The position numbers and the translations under genes are program-made. Positions 1-9,957 of a stretch of 56,850 bases of DNA are shown one piece after another. This stretch comes from Marinomonas foliarum. GTDB taxonomy: Bacteria > Pseudomonadota > Gammaproteobacteria > Pseudomonadales > Marinomonadaceae. Location: positions 1 through 56,850 of the forward strand of contig NZ_QPJQ01000032.1 of the NCBI RefSeq assembly GCF_003337275.1. Direction: 5' to 3'. The notes under the pieces are model-generated. The model ran no database searches. It was given only the letters and a program-made list of their open reading frames with translations, and was not told the origin of the DNA. The stretch's first letter is position 1, and every line of letters begins with the position of its first letter.

Positions 1-243
1 TTGCTTACTCAAAATCTATTACACTAACAATAACTTAATCGACTCATCATCCCTAAGAACAATAAGCCAACATAAAGCGAATTGACGTGTTAGACCTTTC
101 GCAAGACTTCAATTTTTTTTGATTATCTCGAATCAGTTAAAAACCAATCCGGACAATCTTCTGAAGCCTCTAGCGAGCGCCCACACAAATTATCTGATTA
201 TCTATTTTAAAGAGCATCACCACACATGCCGTGTGGCTGAGGT
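1..243 (-). promoter_or_regulatory. rRNA operon 5' leader (16S gene lies off the left edge)
   Basis: Read on the minus strand, this stretch has the parts of a gammaproteobacterial rrn leader in the right order. A boxB-like hairpin is at 220-236 (arms CCACAC/GTGTGG). A boxA TGCTCTTTAAAAT is at 204-216. A boxC-like GTGTGGGCGCTCG is at 174-186. Further on comes a GTCTTGCGAAAGG stretch resembling the pre-16S stem region. The order boxB-boxA-boxC closely matches my memory of the E. coli rrn leader. No 16S 5' end is present, so 16S must start left of base 1. No open reading frame is seen here. Confidence 0.85.
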
Positions 244-248
244 CGTGT

Positions 249-276
249 ATAATACAGATAATTCAGCCCCATGCAA
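249..276 (-). promoter_or_regulatory. rRNA operon promoter
   Basis: On the minus strand, -35 TTGCAT (276-271) is followed by a 16-bp spacer and -10 TATTAT (254-249). A GC-containing discriminator follows, typical of stringently controlled stable-RNA promoters. Just upstream of -35 (277-295) is an A/T-rich block that fits an UP element; it is also the T-tract of the fumarase terminator. Initiation is expected near 242. The tRNA-Leu promoter at 45380-45407 has the same -35 hexamer and spacer length. Confidence 0.75.
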
Positions 277-285
277 CCACTTTTA

Positions 286-325
286 AATAAAAAAGCCACT
301 GCGCGCATTACGCAGTGGCTTTAGC
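286..325 (-). terminator. Rho-independent terminator of the fumarase gene
   Basis: A perfect 12-bp stem (292-303 with 311-322, AAAGCCACTGCG/CGCAGTGGCTTT) has a 7-nt loop and, on the minus strand, is followed by TTTTTTATTTA. It lies 30 nt past the fumarase stop and directly before the rrn promoter. Confidence 0.9.
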
Positions 326-352
326 ATTTAGTAATAACTACCTAACCTAGCA

Positions 353-1870
353 CTATTTTATCTCGAGTGCCTGAGCTTCAATTCTCGCTTTCCATTCAGC
401 AGGGCCCGTAATATGAACTGATGTACCGGCAGAATCTACAGCGACCGTTACTGGCATATCTACAACATCAAACTCATAGATAGCTTCCATACCCAGCTCT
501 GGGAAAGCAATAACATCAGCTTTTTTGATCGCTTTCGAGACAAGATAAGCGGCACCACCAACTGCCATTAGATAAACAGCACCAAACTCTTTAATAGCTT
601 CAATAGCAACGGGACCACGCTCAGACTTACCAATCATGCCAAGCAAACCAGTTTTATCAAGAATTGTTCGGGTAAATTTATCCATTCGAGTCGCCGTGGT
701 TGGACCTGCAGGACCAACAGCCTCATCTCTTACTGGATCCACAGGACCTACGTAGTAAATAAAGCGACCTTTTAGATCGACTGGAAGCTCTTCGCCATTA
801 GCCATCATCTCGACCATTTTCTTATGAGCAGCATCACGACCCGTCAGCATCTTACCATTCAATAAAACAGTTTCGCCCGGCTTCCAGTCTTTTACTTGCT
901 CTGGAGTGATGGTATTCAAATCAACTCGACGAACACTCTCACCTACTTCCCAAGTAATTTCCGGCCAATCATCCAAAGATGGTGGAACCAAGTCCGCTGG
1001 ACCAGAACCATCAAGCACAAAGTGTGCGTGACGTGTGGCGGCACAGTTTGGAATCATAGCAACCGGCAAAGATGCAGCGTGCGTTGGGTAATCCATGATT
1101 TTTACATCAAGAACCGTTGTCAAACCGCCAAGTCCCTGAGCACCGATACCAAGATTATTAACCTCTTCAAAGATTGCGAGACGGAGCTCTTCAACACGCG
1201 TTTTCGGACCACGAGCCTTCAACTCATGAATATCAATTGGCTCCATCAAAGATTCTTTAGCCATAACCATGGCCTTCTCTGCCGTGCCACCAATACCTAT
1301 ACCTAACATCCCTGGAGGACACCAGCCCGCACCCATTGTAGGAACCGTTTTCTTAACCCACTCAACAATATCATCAGAAGGGTTAAGCATAGCTAATTTG
1401 GATTTATTCTCAGAACCACCGCCTTTAGCGGCAACATGCACCTCAACCGTATCGCCCGGAACAACTTCCATATGGATAACAGCAGGCGTATTGTCTTTGG
1501 TGTTTTTACGAGCACCAGCAGGATCAGCTAGAATAGAGGCACGCAACACATTATCTGGATGAAGATAAGCACGACGCACACCTTCATTTATCATATCAGT
1601 AACGCTTTTTGTACTTTCCCACTGAACATTCATACCAATTTTAACGAAAACAGTAACAATACCTGTATCTTGGCAAATTGGGCGCTTACCTTCTGCACAC
1701 ATACGAGAGTTAATAAGAATCTGCGCCATCGAATCTTTCGCAGCCTTACTTTCTTCTCGCTCATAGGCTTCATGTACCGCCTTCACAAAGTCCAGAGGGT
1801 GATAATAAGAGATAAACTGCAGCGCGTCAGCAACGCTATCAATCAGATCATCTTCTTTAATAATACTCAT
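353..1870 (-). CDS. Fumarate hydratase, class I (4Fe-4S)
   Basis: Single-chain class I fumarase, 505 aa, which interconverts fumarate and malate in the TCA cycle in the cytoplasm using an oxygen-labile 4Fe-4S cluster. The alpha part carries CQDTG, GGGSENKSKL and GWCPPGMLGIGIGG; the beta part carries VGPVDPVRDEAVGPAGPTT and TATRMDKFT. Length fits the fused FumA-type family (about 500-550 aa). I chose the ATG at 1870 because AGGAGAG sits 6 nt upstream; an upstream in-frame start at 1900 would add ten atypical residues (MNRNSQQERS). It is a single-gene unit between two terminators. NfuA, encoded further along, is a plausible cluster donor (inference). FumA, FumB and FumD paralogues cannot be separated here, so no symbol is given. 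Confidence 0.95.
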   Translation of the reverse strand: MSIIKEDDLIDSVADALQFISYYHPLDFVKAVHEAYEREESKAAKDSMAQILINSRMCAEGKRPICQDTGIVTVFVKIGMNVQWESTKSVTDMINEGVRRAYLHPDNVLRASILADPAGARKNTKDNTPAVIHMEVVPGDTVEVHVAAKGGGSENKSKLAMLNPSDDIVEWVKKTVPTMGAGWCPPGMLGIGIGGTAEKAMVMAKESLMEPIDIHELKARGPKTRVEELRLAIFEEVNNLGIGAQGLGGLTTVLDVKIMDYPTHAASLPVAMIPNCAATRHAHFVLDGSGPADLVPPSLDDWPEITWEVGESVRRVDLNTITPEQVKDWKPGETVLLNGKMLTGRDAAHKKMVEMMANGEELPVDLKGRFIYYVGPVDPVRDEAVGPAGPTTATRMDKFTRTILDKTGLLGMIGKSERGPVAIEAIKEFGAVYLMAVGGAAYLVSKAIKKADVIAFPELGMEAIYEFDVVDMPVTVAVDSAGTSVHITGPAEWKARIEAQALEIK

Positions 1871-1959
1871 GCTTCTCTCCTGCTGAGAATTACGATTCAA
1901 TTAAAGATGAAATGGTAAAAGATGCAGCCCCGCAAAGAAAGCGTTAAGGTGGATTTAAA

Positions 1960-2003
1960 ACAAATATAGCCCTCATCAATGAAATGAATGAGGGCTATAT
2001 AAC
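1960..2003 (-). terminator. Rho-independent terminator after the DUF2786 gene
   Basis: Thirteen-bp stem ATATAGCCCTCAT (1964-1976) with ATGAGGGCTATAT (1988-2000). On the minus strand TTTGTTTT follows. It lies about 30 nt beyond the stop of the DUF2786 gene. Confidence 0.85.
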
Positions 2004-2031
2004 AAGTTAGTGCAATAAGAGATATCAAAAT

Positions 2032-3660
2032 CTAGCGATTGGCTTTTTGCTCTCTATCTGTTTTTGGTTTTTGAACAGAATGTTGAATATACTCTTCCAG
2101 TATTTGAGCGGTGAACTTCTCACGCTCTGGCAAGGATGTAATACGCTCCGCCTCCCAGTTAATCAAACGAATAAAAACCGAATACTTTTTAATAAAGCCA
2201 TAACCAATATCCCTGACGCCAATGTCATTTGCGTCCATCAGATAGATCACCTGCTCTAGATTTTTTTGCGTCTCAAATTGGCCACCTTCATTAGCAGCCA
2301 CTAGCAAGCGCTGAATATGTTGAATAGGATTTTCTGAAGAGCGAGATTCCTTCTTGGTCAGACTGGATGTTAAGAACTTATCTAGCATCTCCTCAGTGTG
2401 AACTTCTCTTTCATGTACATCAGAAATCAATGCAGACTCTCTCTCTAACAGACGAATAAATAAACTCTTGTTTTTAATGTCTGAAAACTCAAGATCTTTA
2501 AGAGAAAGACCATTACTCCCCATAATCTCAATCACTTTTTCATAGGAAGCTGTCGCTTCTTCCCCAACAGAAACCGCCAACACAAGATGCATGCGCAACT
2601 CGTGCATGATTTTAGCCGCTCTATAATCTTCCTTACGCTGCAAGTGTTGTTTAAAAGACTCTTTATGCTTAATCAAAGTATCACTGATTGCATCATAGCC
2701 CTGCACCGCTTCTTGCTCATCTCGTAGTCGAGCCAATCGAACTTTAGTGCAACGCTCTTCCCATGACTCATAGGATCTTGCTCTCGCCTGAAACGCGCGT
2801 TCGATTGCCTCCTCAAAACTTTGCTCTATTCGAGCGCGTTCAGCACGCTCCTGTATTTCAGTTTGCTCTTGTTCATAGCGCTCTTTCTTTTTGATCTGCA
2901 AGCTTTCTTCTGCCAACAAAAGCTGCTTATCAAGCATCTCTATTTGAGCTTGAGTTTGCGCCTCATCGAAATCCGCTAATTTCTCATAGACTTTTGACCA
3001 GTATGCATCTTCTGCGAATGGCACAGCTGGATCACTGGTTGCGTATTGATTTTTAAGCGTTTCGGTAAATTCACTACTACTCGGGCGAAAAGCATTAGTT
3101 GCATTAATTACGTTATCTGTAGATGTATAGGCAAACGACTCTTCACTGCGAGCTACTTCGACATCATCCAAAACTTCATCTACAACCATATCGTTCTCAT
3201 CAATCGAATTACAATCCAACTCATCATTATGTTCAGCAACACAATCGTCAAGGTCAGGCTCAGCCTCTGAAGGTTGCTGCCCACTAAAAGAAGAGTTTTC
3301 AGTTCCTTGAAAGGCGGTGAACTCTAAATCATCCAGAATAGTACGGGCGGATTCATAAGCCCTACTTGGATCATTAGTTTTTTCACTAAATCGACGCTGA
3401 TAAACCGAACTTTCAGATGATGTTTTTGCAGTAGGCTCTTTAACGTATCTGGGAGCTGCACCACCCCAACTAACTCGGTAAAGCATAGAACGGTCACACA
3501 ATTGCAAAATAGGTAGCTCTCGCTGAGCAATCTCGTATTGCCTAATTAAAGATTCTGCATGACGCAAAGCCACAGTAGATTCACTTGAATTAGTAGACGT
3601 CGCTAAATTAAGTAACTTAACAACCTTTTGTATGACCTTCTTCCTTTTTCGTATGCTCAT
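2032..3660 (-). CDS. DUF2786 domain protein with duplicated C-terminal unit
   Basis: 542 aa, function unknown. Residues 5-44 match the DUF2786 motif (basic helix, KLLNLATSTN, then ALRHAESLIRQYEI). Residues 60-225 are acidic, low-complexity and probably disordered. Residues 230-340 are strongly charged and predicted coiled coil. The C-terminus has two similar 57-residue blocks, 374-430 and 469-525, which align without gaps (about 20 identities by hand, including the core VFIRL/LFIRL and EREK/EREV stretches). No signal peptide or membrane segment is seen. GGAAAG lies 8 nt upstream of the ATG. DUF2786 proteins also occur in phages and plasmids, but composition here resembles the neighbours. Its role is not inferable from the flanking HIT and fumarase genes. 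Confidence 0.8.
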   Translation of the reverse strand: MSIRKRKKVIQKVVKLLNLATSTNSSESTVALRHAESLIRQYEIAQRELPILQLCDRSMLYRVSWGGAAPRYVKEPTAKTSSESSVYQRRFSEKTNDPSRAYESARTILDDLEFTAFQGTENSSFSGQQPSEAEPDLDDCVAEHNDELDCNSIDENDMVVDEVLDDVEVARSEESFAYTSTDNVINATNAFRPSSSEFTETLKNQYATSDPAVPFAEDAYWSKVYEKLADFDEAQTQAQIEMLDKQLLLAEESLQIKKKERYEQEQTEIQERAERARIEQSFEEAIERAFQARARSYESWEERCTKVRLARLRDEQEAVQGYDAISDTLIKHKESFKQHLQRKEDYRAAKIMHELRMHLVLAVSVGEEATASYEKVIEIMGSNGLSLKDLEFSDIKNKSLFIRLLERESALISDVHEREVHTEEMLDKFLTSSLTKKESRSSENPIQHIQRLLVAANEGGQFETQKNLEQVIYLMDANDIGVRDIGYGFIKKYSVFIRLINWEAERITSLPEREKFTAQILEEYIQHSVQKPKTDREQKANR

Positions 3661-3716
3661 AAAACACGCTTTCCAAAGTTAGCTTATCACTCAATAATTA
3701 TGAATTTTTTGCTCGT

Positions 3717-4160
3717 TTAATAGTAAAGCTCGGCTCCATCACTCGGTAACGTCAATTCATCGCTCAGTAATGATTGAACCTTCTGCAAGATTTCAGCCAA
3801 TTCTGCTTGAGCGTATGGCACAGCCTTGTTTTTCCCCCAAATAGGGTCAGGCCAACAAGGATCGGTCTTATAGCGGACAATGTGATGGACGTGCAATTGC
3901 GGCACCTGATTGCCAAGCGCGGCAACATTTAGCTTGGTTGCTGAGAAGGCATCGTGCAAAACCTCAGCCAACACACAGCTTTCCAATAGTAATTGCTGAC
4001 GATCCTCTTCGACCAACTGATAAATTTCACTAATATCATTTCTCTGAGGAACAAGAATAAACCAAGGGAACTGAGCGTCATTAATAATACGAAGCTGACA
4101 CAAGGAAAAGTGCCCTACAAGAATAGAATCACGACCTAACACGGGATTTAACTCAAACAT
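3717..4160 (-). CDS. HIT family protein
   Basis: 147 aa, normal length for the bacterial HIT (histidine triad) branch, whose members bind nucleotides and often hydrolyse nucleotidyl linkages. The diagnostic block is NQVPQLHVHHIVRYKTD near residue 85, with the histidine cluster HVHH. It is followed by PCWPDPIWG, typical of the gammaproteobacterial subgroup. The N-terminal FPWFILVPQR also fits the fold. AGGGAG lies 8 nt before the ATG. It is transcribed on the same strand as the DUF2786 gene, 56 nt apart, and divergently from the lactonase-type gene. The substrate is unknown. Confidence 0.88.
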   Translation of the reverse strand: MFELNPVLGRDSILVGHFSLCQLRIINDAQFPWFILVPQRNDISEIYQLVEEDRQQLLLESCVLAEVLHDAFSATKLNVAALGNQVPQLHVHHIVRYKTDPCWPDPIWGKNKAVPYAQAELAEILQKVQSLLSDELTLPSDGAELYY

Positions 4161-4245
4161 CTTTACATCTCCCTATTTACAAAAATGGCTTTAATAAGCA
4201 CTATAGCACCCTATTTTTTAAAACTCTCAGAGACTTGGAGCCCGC

Positions 4246-5115
4246 ATGACTGATATGCAATGTGCCGTGGACGTACAAGCAAAATTAGCCGAATGTCCTC
4301 GTTGGGACGAACGCACTCAAACGCTCTATTTTGTCGATATAGATTCTTTCATACTATACGCTTACAGCACAGAATCAAAGAGCCTTACACACCGTAAATT
4401 TAATGAAGAGATTGGCTGCTTTTCGCTATCCGACAGTGGCGGCTTCATCGCCGCATTTCGTTCCGGTGTATATACATTTGAAGATTTACACGCAGACTTA
4501 AAACCTTATTGGCTTGCTAATTACGACCAAAAAACAACTCGCTTTAATGATGGTCGCTGCGATGCAAAAGGCCGTTTCTTAGCTGGCACCATGTACTCTC
4601 CAAAAGATGCGTTTAACGGTGCACTACATCAATTTAGTAACGGTCAAGAAAAGCTTATCGATCAAGCGGCCTGGACCTCTAACGGCTTAGCATTTTCACC
4701 TGACAGTACCATCATGTATTATTCGGACACGCCTAACCATGTGGTCTATCAATTTGATTACGATTTAAAAACAGGCTCAGCCACCAATAAACGCGTGTTC
4801 ATTGAATTCCCCCATGGCAACGGCCGCCCAGATGGCGCCGCTGTAGACAGCGAAGGGAATTACTGGTCAGCCCTTTACCAAGGGCAGCGTATCGTCAAAA
4901 TCAACCCTGCAGGTGAAATTTTAGAAGAGTACCCGGTTCCAGCAACCTACCCAACCATGGTAGCTTTTGGTGGGCCAGAAATGAAAACTCTCTTTATAAG
5001 TACTTGCCGTGGCGCACAAACAGACGAAGAACTTATAAAATTTCCTCAAGCAGGAGGAATATTTTCAATTGAAACTAATGTAAAAGGCCAAACCGAACCC
5101 AGGTTCGCCGGATAA
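4246..5115 (+). CDS. SMP-30/gluconolactonase/LRE family protein
   Basis: 289 aa six-bladed beta-propeller of the SMP-30 family, whose members are divalent-metal sugar lactonases or related esterases. Expected metal and substrate positions are visible: Glu16 in AECPRW, Asn in TRFNDGRCD, Asn in TSNGLAFSPD and Asp in GRPDGAAVD. The ending PAGEILEEYPVPATYPT also fits. There is no signal peptide, so it should be cytoplasmic. GGAG precedes the ATG. No sugar-catabolism genes lie beside it, so the natural lactone (gluconate, xylonate, arabinonate or galactonate type) cannot be assigned. It ends 54 nt before proS. Confidence 0.88.
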   Translation: MTDMQCAVDVQAKLAECPRWDERTQTLYFVDIDSFILYAYSTESKSLTHRKFNEEIGCFSLSDSGGFIAAFRSGVYTFEDLHADLKPYWLANYDQKTTRFNDGRCDAKGRFLAGTMYSPKDAFNGALHQFSNGQEKLIDQAAWTSNGLAFSPDSTIMYYSDTPNHVVYQFDYDLKTGSATNKRVFIEFPHGNGRPDGAAVDSEGNYWSALYQGQRIVKINPAGEILEEYPVPATYPTMVAFGGPEMKTLFISTCRGAQTDEELIKFPQAGGIFSIETNVKGQTEPRFAG

Positions 5116-5169
5116 GGCTTTTTTTGTAATTTAACTTTAATCATTCAACTTTAAAGTACCCATATTATT

Positions 5170-6894
5170 ATGCGCGCAAGCAACTATTTATTTTCTACCC
5201 TACGCGACACCCCGACTGACGCTGTAGTCACAAGCCATCAACTAATGGTCCGCGCTGGCATGATTCGCCAGATATCAAAGGGGCTATACACCTGGTTACC
5301 GACAGGTCTAAAGGTGTTCCGCAAAGTCGAGAGCATTGTTCGCGATGAAATGGAAAAAGCAGGTTCTCTAGAAGTAATAATGCCAGGTGTCCAGCCAGCT
5401 GAATTATGGCAAGAAACAGGCCGCTGGCAAAAATACGGCCCTGAGCTGCTTCGCCTTCAAGATCGCCATGGTCGTGACTACTGCCTTGGCCCAACTCACG
5501 AAGAAGTCATCACGGATCTTGCGCGCAACGAACTAACCAGCTACAAACAGCTACCAATGAACTTCTTCCAAATTCAAACAAAATTCCGCGACGAAGTACG
5601 TCCTCGCTTTGGCGTAATGCGCTCACGCGAATTTTGTATGAAAGACGCCTACTCATTTCACGTTGGCGCTGAATCACTGCAAGAAACATATGACATCATG
5701 CATAAAGCCTACTGCAACGTATTTGACCGTATTGGCCTTGATTATCGTCCAGTTCGAGCAGATACCGGTAGTATTGGCGGCGCGTATTCACATGAATTCC
5801 ACGTATTAGCGGATTCAGGTGAAGATGACATTGCTTTCAGCGATTCATCTGACTTTGCAGCCAACATCGAGCTTGCCGAAGCCGTTTGCTTAAAAGAAAA
5901 AGCCGATGCGCCAACACAAGACATCGTTGAAGTATTCACGCCAGACTGCAAAACCATAGTAAAAGTGGCTGAATTCTTAAAACTAGACGTAACCAGCACA
6001 GTTAAAACTATGCTGGTAAAAGCTGTAGATGAGAATGAACAACCAAGCATCGTAGCCCTTGTGTTACGCGGTGATCACAACATCAATGAAATCAAAGTAG
6101 AAAAACTAGCAGGTATAGTCACTCCTTTTGAGTTCGCAGATGAAGCCGACATTGTTGCGAAAACAGGCTGCGCACCTGGCTCTATCGGACCAAAGGGTCT
6201 GGCAGAAAAAGGCATTCGCGTTATTGCCGACTGCTCTGCTGCAGTGATGTCTGACTTCTGCGCTGGTGCAAACAAAGATGACTACCACTTTACCGGCTTA
6301 AACTGGGAGCGTGATTGTGCCGCATTTGAAGTGGCAGATATACGTAACGTGGTTGAAGGCGACCCGTCTCCAGACGGACAAGGCACCATCGTCATTAAGC
6401 GCGGTATCGAAGTAGGTCATATTTTCCAACTTGGCCAACAATATGCTGAAGCACTTAAAGCCACAGTTTTAGATGAGAACGGTAAAGCTCAGGTCATGCA
6501 CATGGGCTGTTACGGCATTGGTGTTTCTCGTATTGTTGCTGCTGCGATTGAGCAAAACTTCGACGACAAAGGCATCTTATGGCCGGAAAGCATTGCGCCT
6601 TTCGACGTCGCTATCGTTGCAATGAACTACGACAAATCAGAAGCGGTAAGAACCGAATGTGATCGACTATACACCGAACTTAAAGCAAAAGGCTTAGACG
6701 TATTACTAGATGACCGCAAAGAACGCCCAGGCGTTAAATTTGCCGATTGTGAATTACTAGGCATTCCTCACCGCTTAGTTGTTGGCGATAAAGGGCTAGA
6801 AAAAGGCACGCTGGAATACAAATACCGCAAAGCAGGCGAAAACGAAGACATCGCCATTGCTGATGCTGTCGGTTTCATCTTAGGCAAGAAATAA
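5170..6894 (+). CDS. proS: Prolyl-tRNA synthetase (bacterial type with insertion domain)
   Basis: 574 aa class II aminoacyl-tRNA synthetase that charges tRNA-Pro. Motif 1 region is [12 protein letters not shown]; motif 2 is [16 protein letters not shown] near residue 140; motif 3 is GCYGIGVSR near residue 450. Between motifs 2 and 3, about residues 235-395, lies the YbaK-like editing insertion that hydrolyses Ala-tRNA-Pro ([21 protein letters not shown]). The last 100 residues are the HGTP anticodon-binding domain. Length matches E. coli ProS (572 aa). The Shine-Dalgarno before the ATG is weak. A strong terminator follows directly. Confidence 0.98.
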   Translation: MRASNYLFSTLRDTPTDAVVTSHQLMVRAGMIRQISKGLYTWLPTGLKVFRKVESIVRDEMEKAGSLEVIMPGVQPAELWQETGRWQKYGPELLRLQDRHGRDYCLGPTHEEVITDLARNELTSYKQLPMNFFQIQTKFRDEVRPRFGVMRSREFCMKDAYSFHVGAESLQETYDIMHKAYCNVFDRIGLDYRPVRADTGSIGGAYSHEFHVLADSGEDDIAFSDSSDFAANIELAEAVCLKEKADAPTQDIVEVFTPDCKTIVKVAEFLKLDVTSTVKTMLVKAVDENEQPSIVALVLRGDHNINEIKVEKLAGIVTPFEFADEADIVAKTGCAPGSIGPKGLAEKGIRVIADCSAAVMSDFCAGANKDDYHFTGLNWERDCAAFEVADIRNVVEGDPSPDGQGTIVIKRGIEVGHIFQLGQQYAEALKATVLDENGKAQVMHMGCYGIGVSRIVAAAIEQNFDDKGILWPESIAPFDVAIVAMNYDKSEAVRTECDRLYTELKAKGLDVLLDDRKERPGVKFADCELLGIPHRLVVGDKGLEKGTLEYKYRKAGENEDIAIADAVGFILGKK

Positions 6895-6901
6895 CCCCAC
6901 C

Positions 6902-6940
6902 AAGCCTAACGGAAGCCTTCACTTCCGTTAGGCTTTTTTA
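6902..6940 (+). terminator. Rho-independent terminator of proS
   Basis: Perfect 14-bp stem AAGCCTAACGGAAG (6902-6915) with CTTCCGTTAGGCTT (6922-6935), followed by a T-run to 6939. Confidence 0.95.
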
Positions 6941-6966
6941 TGCAAATCGTAAACAGGAGTGCGTAC

Positions 6967-7311
6967 ATGACCACCATCTACCACAACCCTCGCTGCTCGA
7001 AATCCCGACAGACTCTACAACTTCTAGAAGAAAACAACATTCAACCTGATGTTCGCTTATATTTACAAGATGCGCCTAGCATTGAAGAAATTAAAACACT
7101 GCTCAGTCAACTCTCTATTACACCACTTGAGCTTATGCGCACCAAAGAAGCCATCTACAAAGAACTTGGCTTAAGCAAAGAATCTACTGACGAAGAACGC
7201 CTACAAGCCATGCACTCAAACCCAAGCTTAATTGAGCGCCCTATTGTTATTCATAACAACAAAGCCAAAATTGGTCGCCCTCCAGAAGATGTCTTGGCCT
7301 TATTTGAATAA
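6967..7311 (+). CDS. ArsC family reductase (arsenate reductase-like)
   Basis: 114 aa thioredoxin-fold protein of the ArsC/Spx/YffB superfamily. The catalytic motif NPRCSKSR is at residues 6-13, and the C-terminus has ERPIVI and KIGRPPEDV, the arginines used by glutaredoxin-dependent arsenate reductases. I chose the ATG at 6967 because AGGAG sits 7 nt upstream and the protein then starts at the family position (MTTIYHNPRC); the earlier in-frame ATG at 6940 falls in the proS terminator. There is no arsR or arsB nearby, so a housekeeping role is as likely as arsenic resistance. A wrbA-like gene follows after 28 nt, a pairing I recall from Pseudomonas. Confidence 0.9.
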   Translation: MTTIYHNPRCSKSRQTLQLLEENNIQPDVRLYLQDAPSIEEIKTLLSQLSITPLELMRTKEAIYKELGLSKESTDEERLQAMHSNPSLIERPIVIHNNKAKIGRPPEDVLALFE

Positions 7312-7339
7312 ATGAGCATAACTTAACAGGAATCACCCA

Positions 7340-7942
7340 ATGCCCCAGCCTCCTTACGTACTTGTTTTATTTTACAGCCGACACGGCTCCGTTTCTGAAA
7401 TGGCAAAATACATTGCGCGCGGCATCAATAAAGCAGGAAGCGTAGAAGCAAAGATACGCCAAGTACCGGATGTGTCTGATACAACAAAGATTGCTGCACC
7501 CCCATTACCAGATGATGGCGCGCCATATTGCACATTAGAGGAACTGGCGGATTGTTCTGGACTTGCAATCGGTTCACCATCCTATTTTGGCAGCATGGCA
7601 GCACCACTCAAACATTTTATCGACCAAACTTCGACACTTTGGTTAACAGGTCAACTGATCGATAAACCTGCGTGTGGTTTCACTAGCGCAAGCACCATGC
7701 ACGGCGGCCAAGAACAATGCTTGCACAGTATGATGACGCCATTATTGCATCATGGAATGGTTTGGCTCGGCTTACCATACAAAAACAAAGAACTCATCAG
7801 CACCGCAGCTGGCGGAACACCTTATGGCGCAAGCCACTTAGCAAACAGCACAAGCGAAACATCACTTACCAATGATGAAAAAGCACTTTGTGAAGCGCAA
7901 GGAAAACGCATTGCAGAAATGGCAGCGAAACTAAAAAAATAA
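7340..7942 (+). CDS. wrbA: WrbA-type flavodoxin-like NAD(P)H:quinone oxidoreductase
   Basis: 200 aa flavodoxin-fold protein. The FMN phosphate loop is YSRHGSVSEMAKYIARG (near residues 10-26). GSPSYFGSMAAPLKHFIDQT and GFTSASTMHGGQE are the WrbA signatures around the flavin, and HHGMVWLGLPY follows. The family reduces quinones by two electrons, limiting redox cycling, as a cytoplasmic tetramer. Length fits WrbA (about 198 aa). ACAGGAAT supplies the ribosome-binding site. It is probably cotranscribed with the ArsC-like gene. Confidence 0.9.
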   Translation: MPQPPYVLVLFYSRHGSVSEMAKYIARGINKAGSVEAKIRQVPDVSDTTKIAAPPLPDDGAPYCTLEELADCSGLAIGSPSYFGSMAAPLKHFIDQTSTLWLTGQLIDKPACGFTSASTMHGGQEQCLHSMMTPLLHHGMVWLGLPYKNKELISTAAGGTPYGASHLANSTSETSLTNDEKALCEAQGKRIAEMAAKLKK

Positions 7943-7964
7943 TCGCATGGAGCAGTCTAAAAGC

Positions 7965-8000
7965 AAAAACCGCGACATACACCAATATGTTGCGGTTTTT
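7965..8000. terminator. Bidirectional terminator between wrbA and cysB
   Basis: A 15-bp near-perfect stem (7965-7979 with 7986-8000) carries A5 on the left and T5 on the right. It therefore works for the plus-strand wrbA and the convergent minus-strand cysB. Confidence 0.9.
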
Positions 8001-8016
8001 AATAGATATCAAAACG

Positions 8017-9033
<1,017 letters not shown>

Positions 9034-9035
9034 TT

Positions 9036-9061
9036 ACTTTATAGAATAGTAAAAAAGATCT
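9036..9061. promoter_or_regulatory. Candidate CysB-type box between cysB and the TSUP gene
   Basis: The AT-rich divergent gap holds TTTATAGAATAGTAAAAAAG followed by ATCT. A close relative, TTTTTAGAATAAAGGATCT, occurs at 11893-11911 upstream of cysI. Shared occurrence at two sulfur loci suggests one regulator, with CysB the obvious candidate. This is inference; no consensus was scored. Confidence 0.35.
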
Positions 9062-9099
9062 AGTGTTGCCAGCTTAAATCAACTTTATATGGCGTTCTA

Positions 9100-9861
9100 A
9101 TGGATTTTATTTGGTACATTTGTGCTGGTGCAGCGGTTGGCTTAGCTGTTGGTATAACGGGTGTTGGCGGTGGATCACTGATGACGCCTCTTTTATTGAT
9201 GTTTGGCTTCCCTCCTCATATCGCCATTGGCACAGACTTAATGTACGCAGGCATAGCGAAAAGCACCGGTGTGGTAATGCATGCTAAACGAGGCCATGTA
9301 AATTGGAAGATAGTGTTTGCCATGGCAGCGGGAAGCATTCCTGCCTCCTTTATAACCGTATGGGCACTATCTCGTTTTGACAAACCAGACCATTACCAAG
9401 AAATCCTTACCAGCACACTTGGAATCATGCTTGTCCTAACGGCAGCGGTCATTGTATTCAGAGCAAAGCTCACCAGTAAGCTAAATTTTAACTTATCCGA
9501 GAAGCAGAGCACGAAAGTCGTTTTTTTCTGCGGCTTCATTCTAGGCATCCTAGTCACCCTAACGTCCGTAGGTGCTGGTGCCTTAGGCACCGCTATTATG
9601 ATGATGTTGTTCCCAGCGATGAGAGCAAAAAATATAGTAGGAACGGACCTTGCTCATGCAGTACCGCTCACCCTTGTTGCTGGCATTGGTCACATTTTCT
9701 TAGGAAATGTCGACTACACCTTGCTTGCAGCTCTATTAATCGGCTCCATCCCTACCATTTATATTGGCACCCGTATCGCTAGCCATGTCCCTAATCACGT
9801 ATTACAACCCGTTTTAGCAACCGCCTTATTGTCTTTTGGCGTGAAATATCTTTTCTTTTAA
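9100..9861 (+). CDS. TauE/SafE (TSUP) family sulfite/sulfur-compound transporter
   Basis: 253 aa integral membrane protein with about eight hydrophobic helices in two homologous halves. Each half starts with the TSUP hallmark: GLAVGITGVGGGSLMTPLL near residue 13 and LVTLTSVGAGALGTAIMM near residue 150. IGTDLMYAG and VGTDLAHAV follow in the two halves. TSUP proteins move sulfite, sulfate, thiosulfate or organosulfonates across the inner membrane. Position next to divergent cysB makes a sulfur-assimilation substrate likely. The ribosome-binding site is weak. Confidence 0.9.
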   Translation: MDFIWYICAGAAVGLAVGITGVGGGSLMTPLLLMFGFPPHIAIGTDLMYAGIAKSTGVVMHAKRGHVNWKIVFAMAAGSIPASFITVWALSRFDKPDHYQEILTSTLGIMLVLTAAVIVFRAKLTSKLNFNLSEKQSTKVVFFCGFILGILVTLTSVGAGALGTAIMMMLFPAMRAKNIVGTDLAHAVPLTLVAGIGHIFLGNVDYTLLAALLIGSIPTIYIGTRIASHVPNHVLQPVLATALLSFGVKYLFF

Positions 9862-9957
9862 AAAATTAAAAAATGCAGGTTTAGCGGTTCATTCAAAGCG
9901 AAAAACACGATATTGTAAACAGCTATAACTAAAAGCAAAAAAGCAGGAAACCCCGCA

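Noticed and set aside
6967..7942. Arsenic resistance operon
   Set aside because: Only an ArsC-like protein and a WrbA-like flavoprotein are present; arsR and arsB/acr3 are missing, so resistance cannot be claimed.
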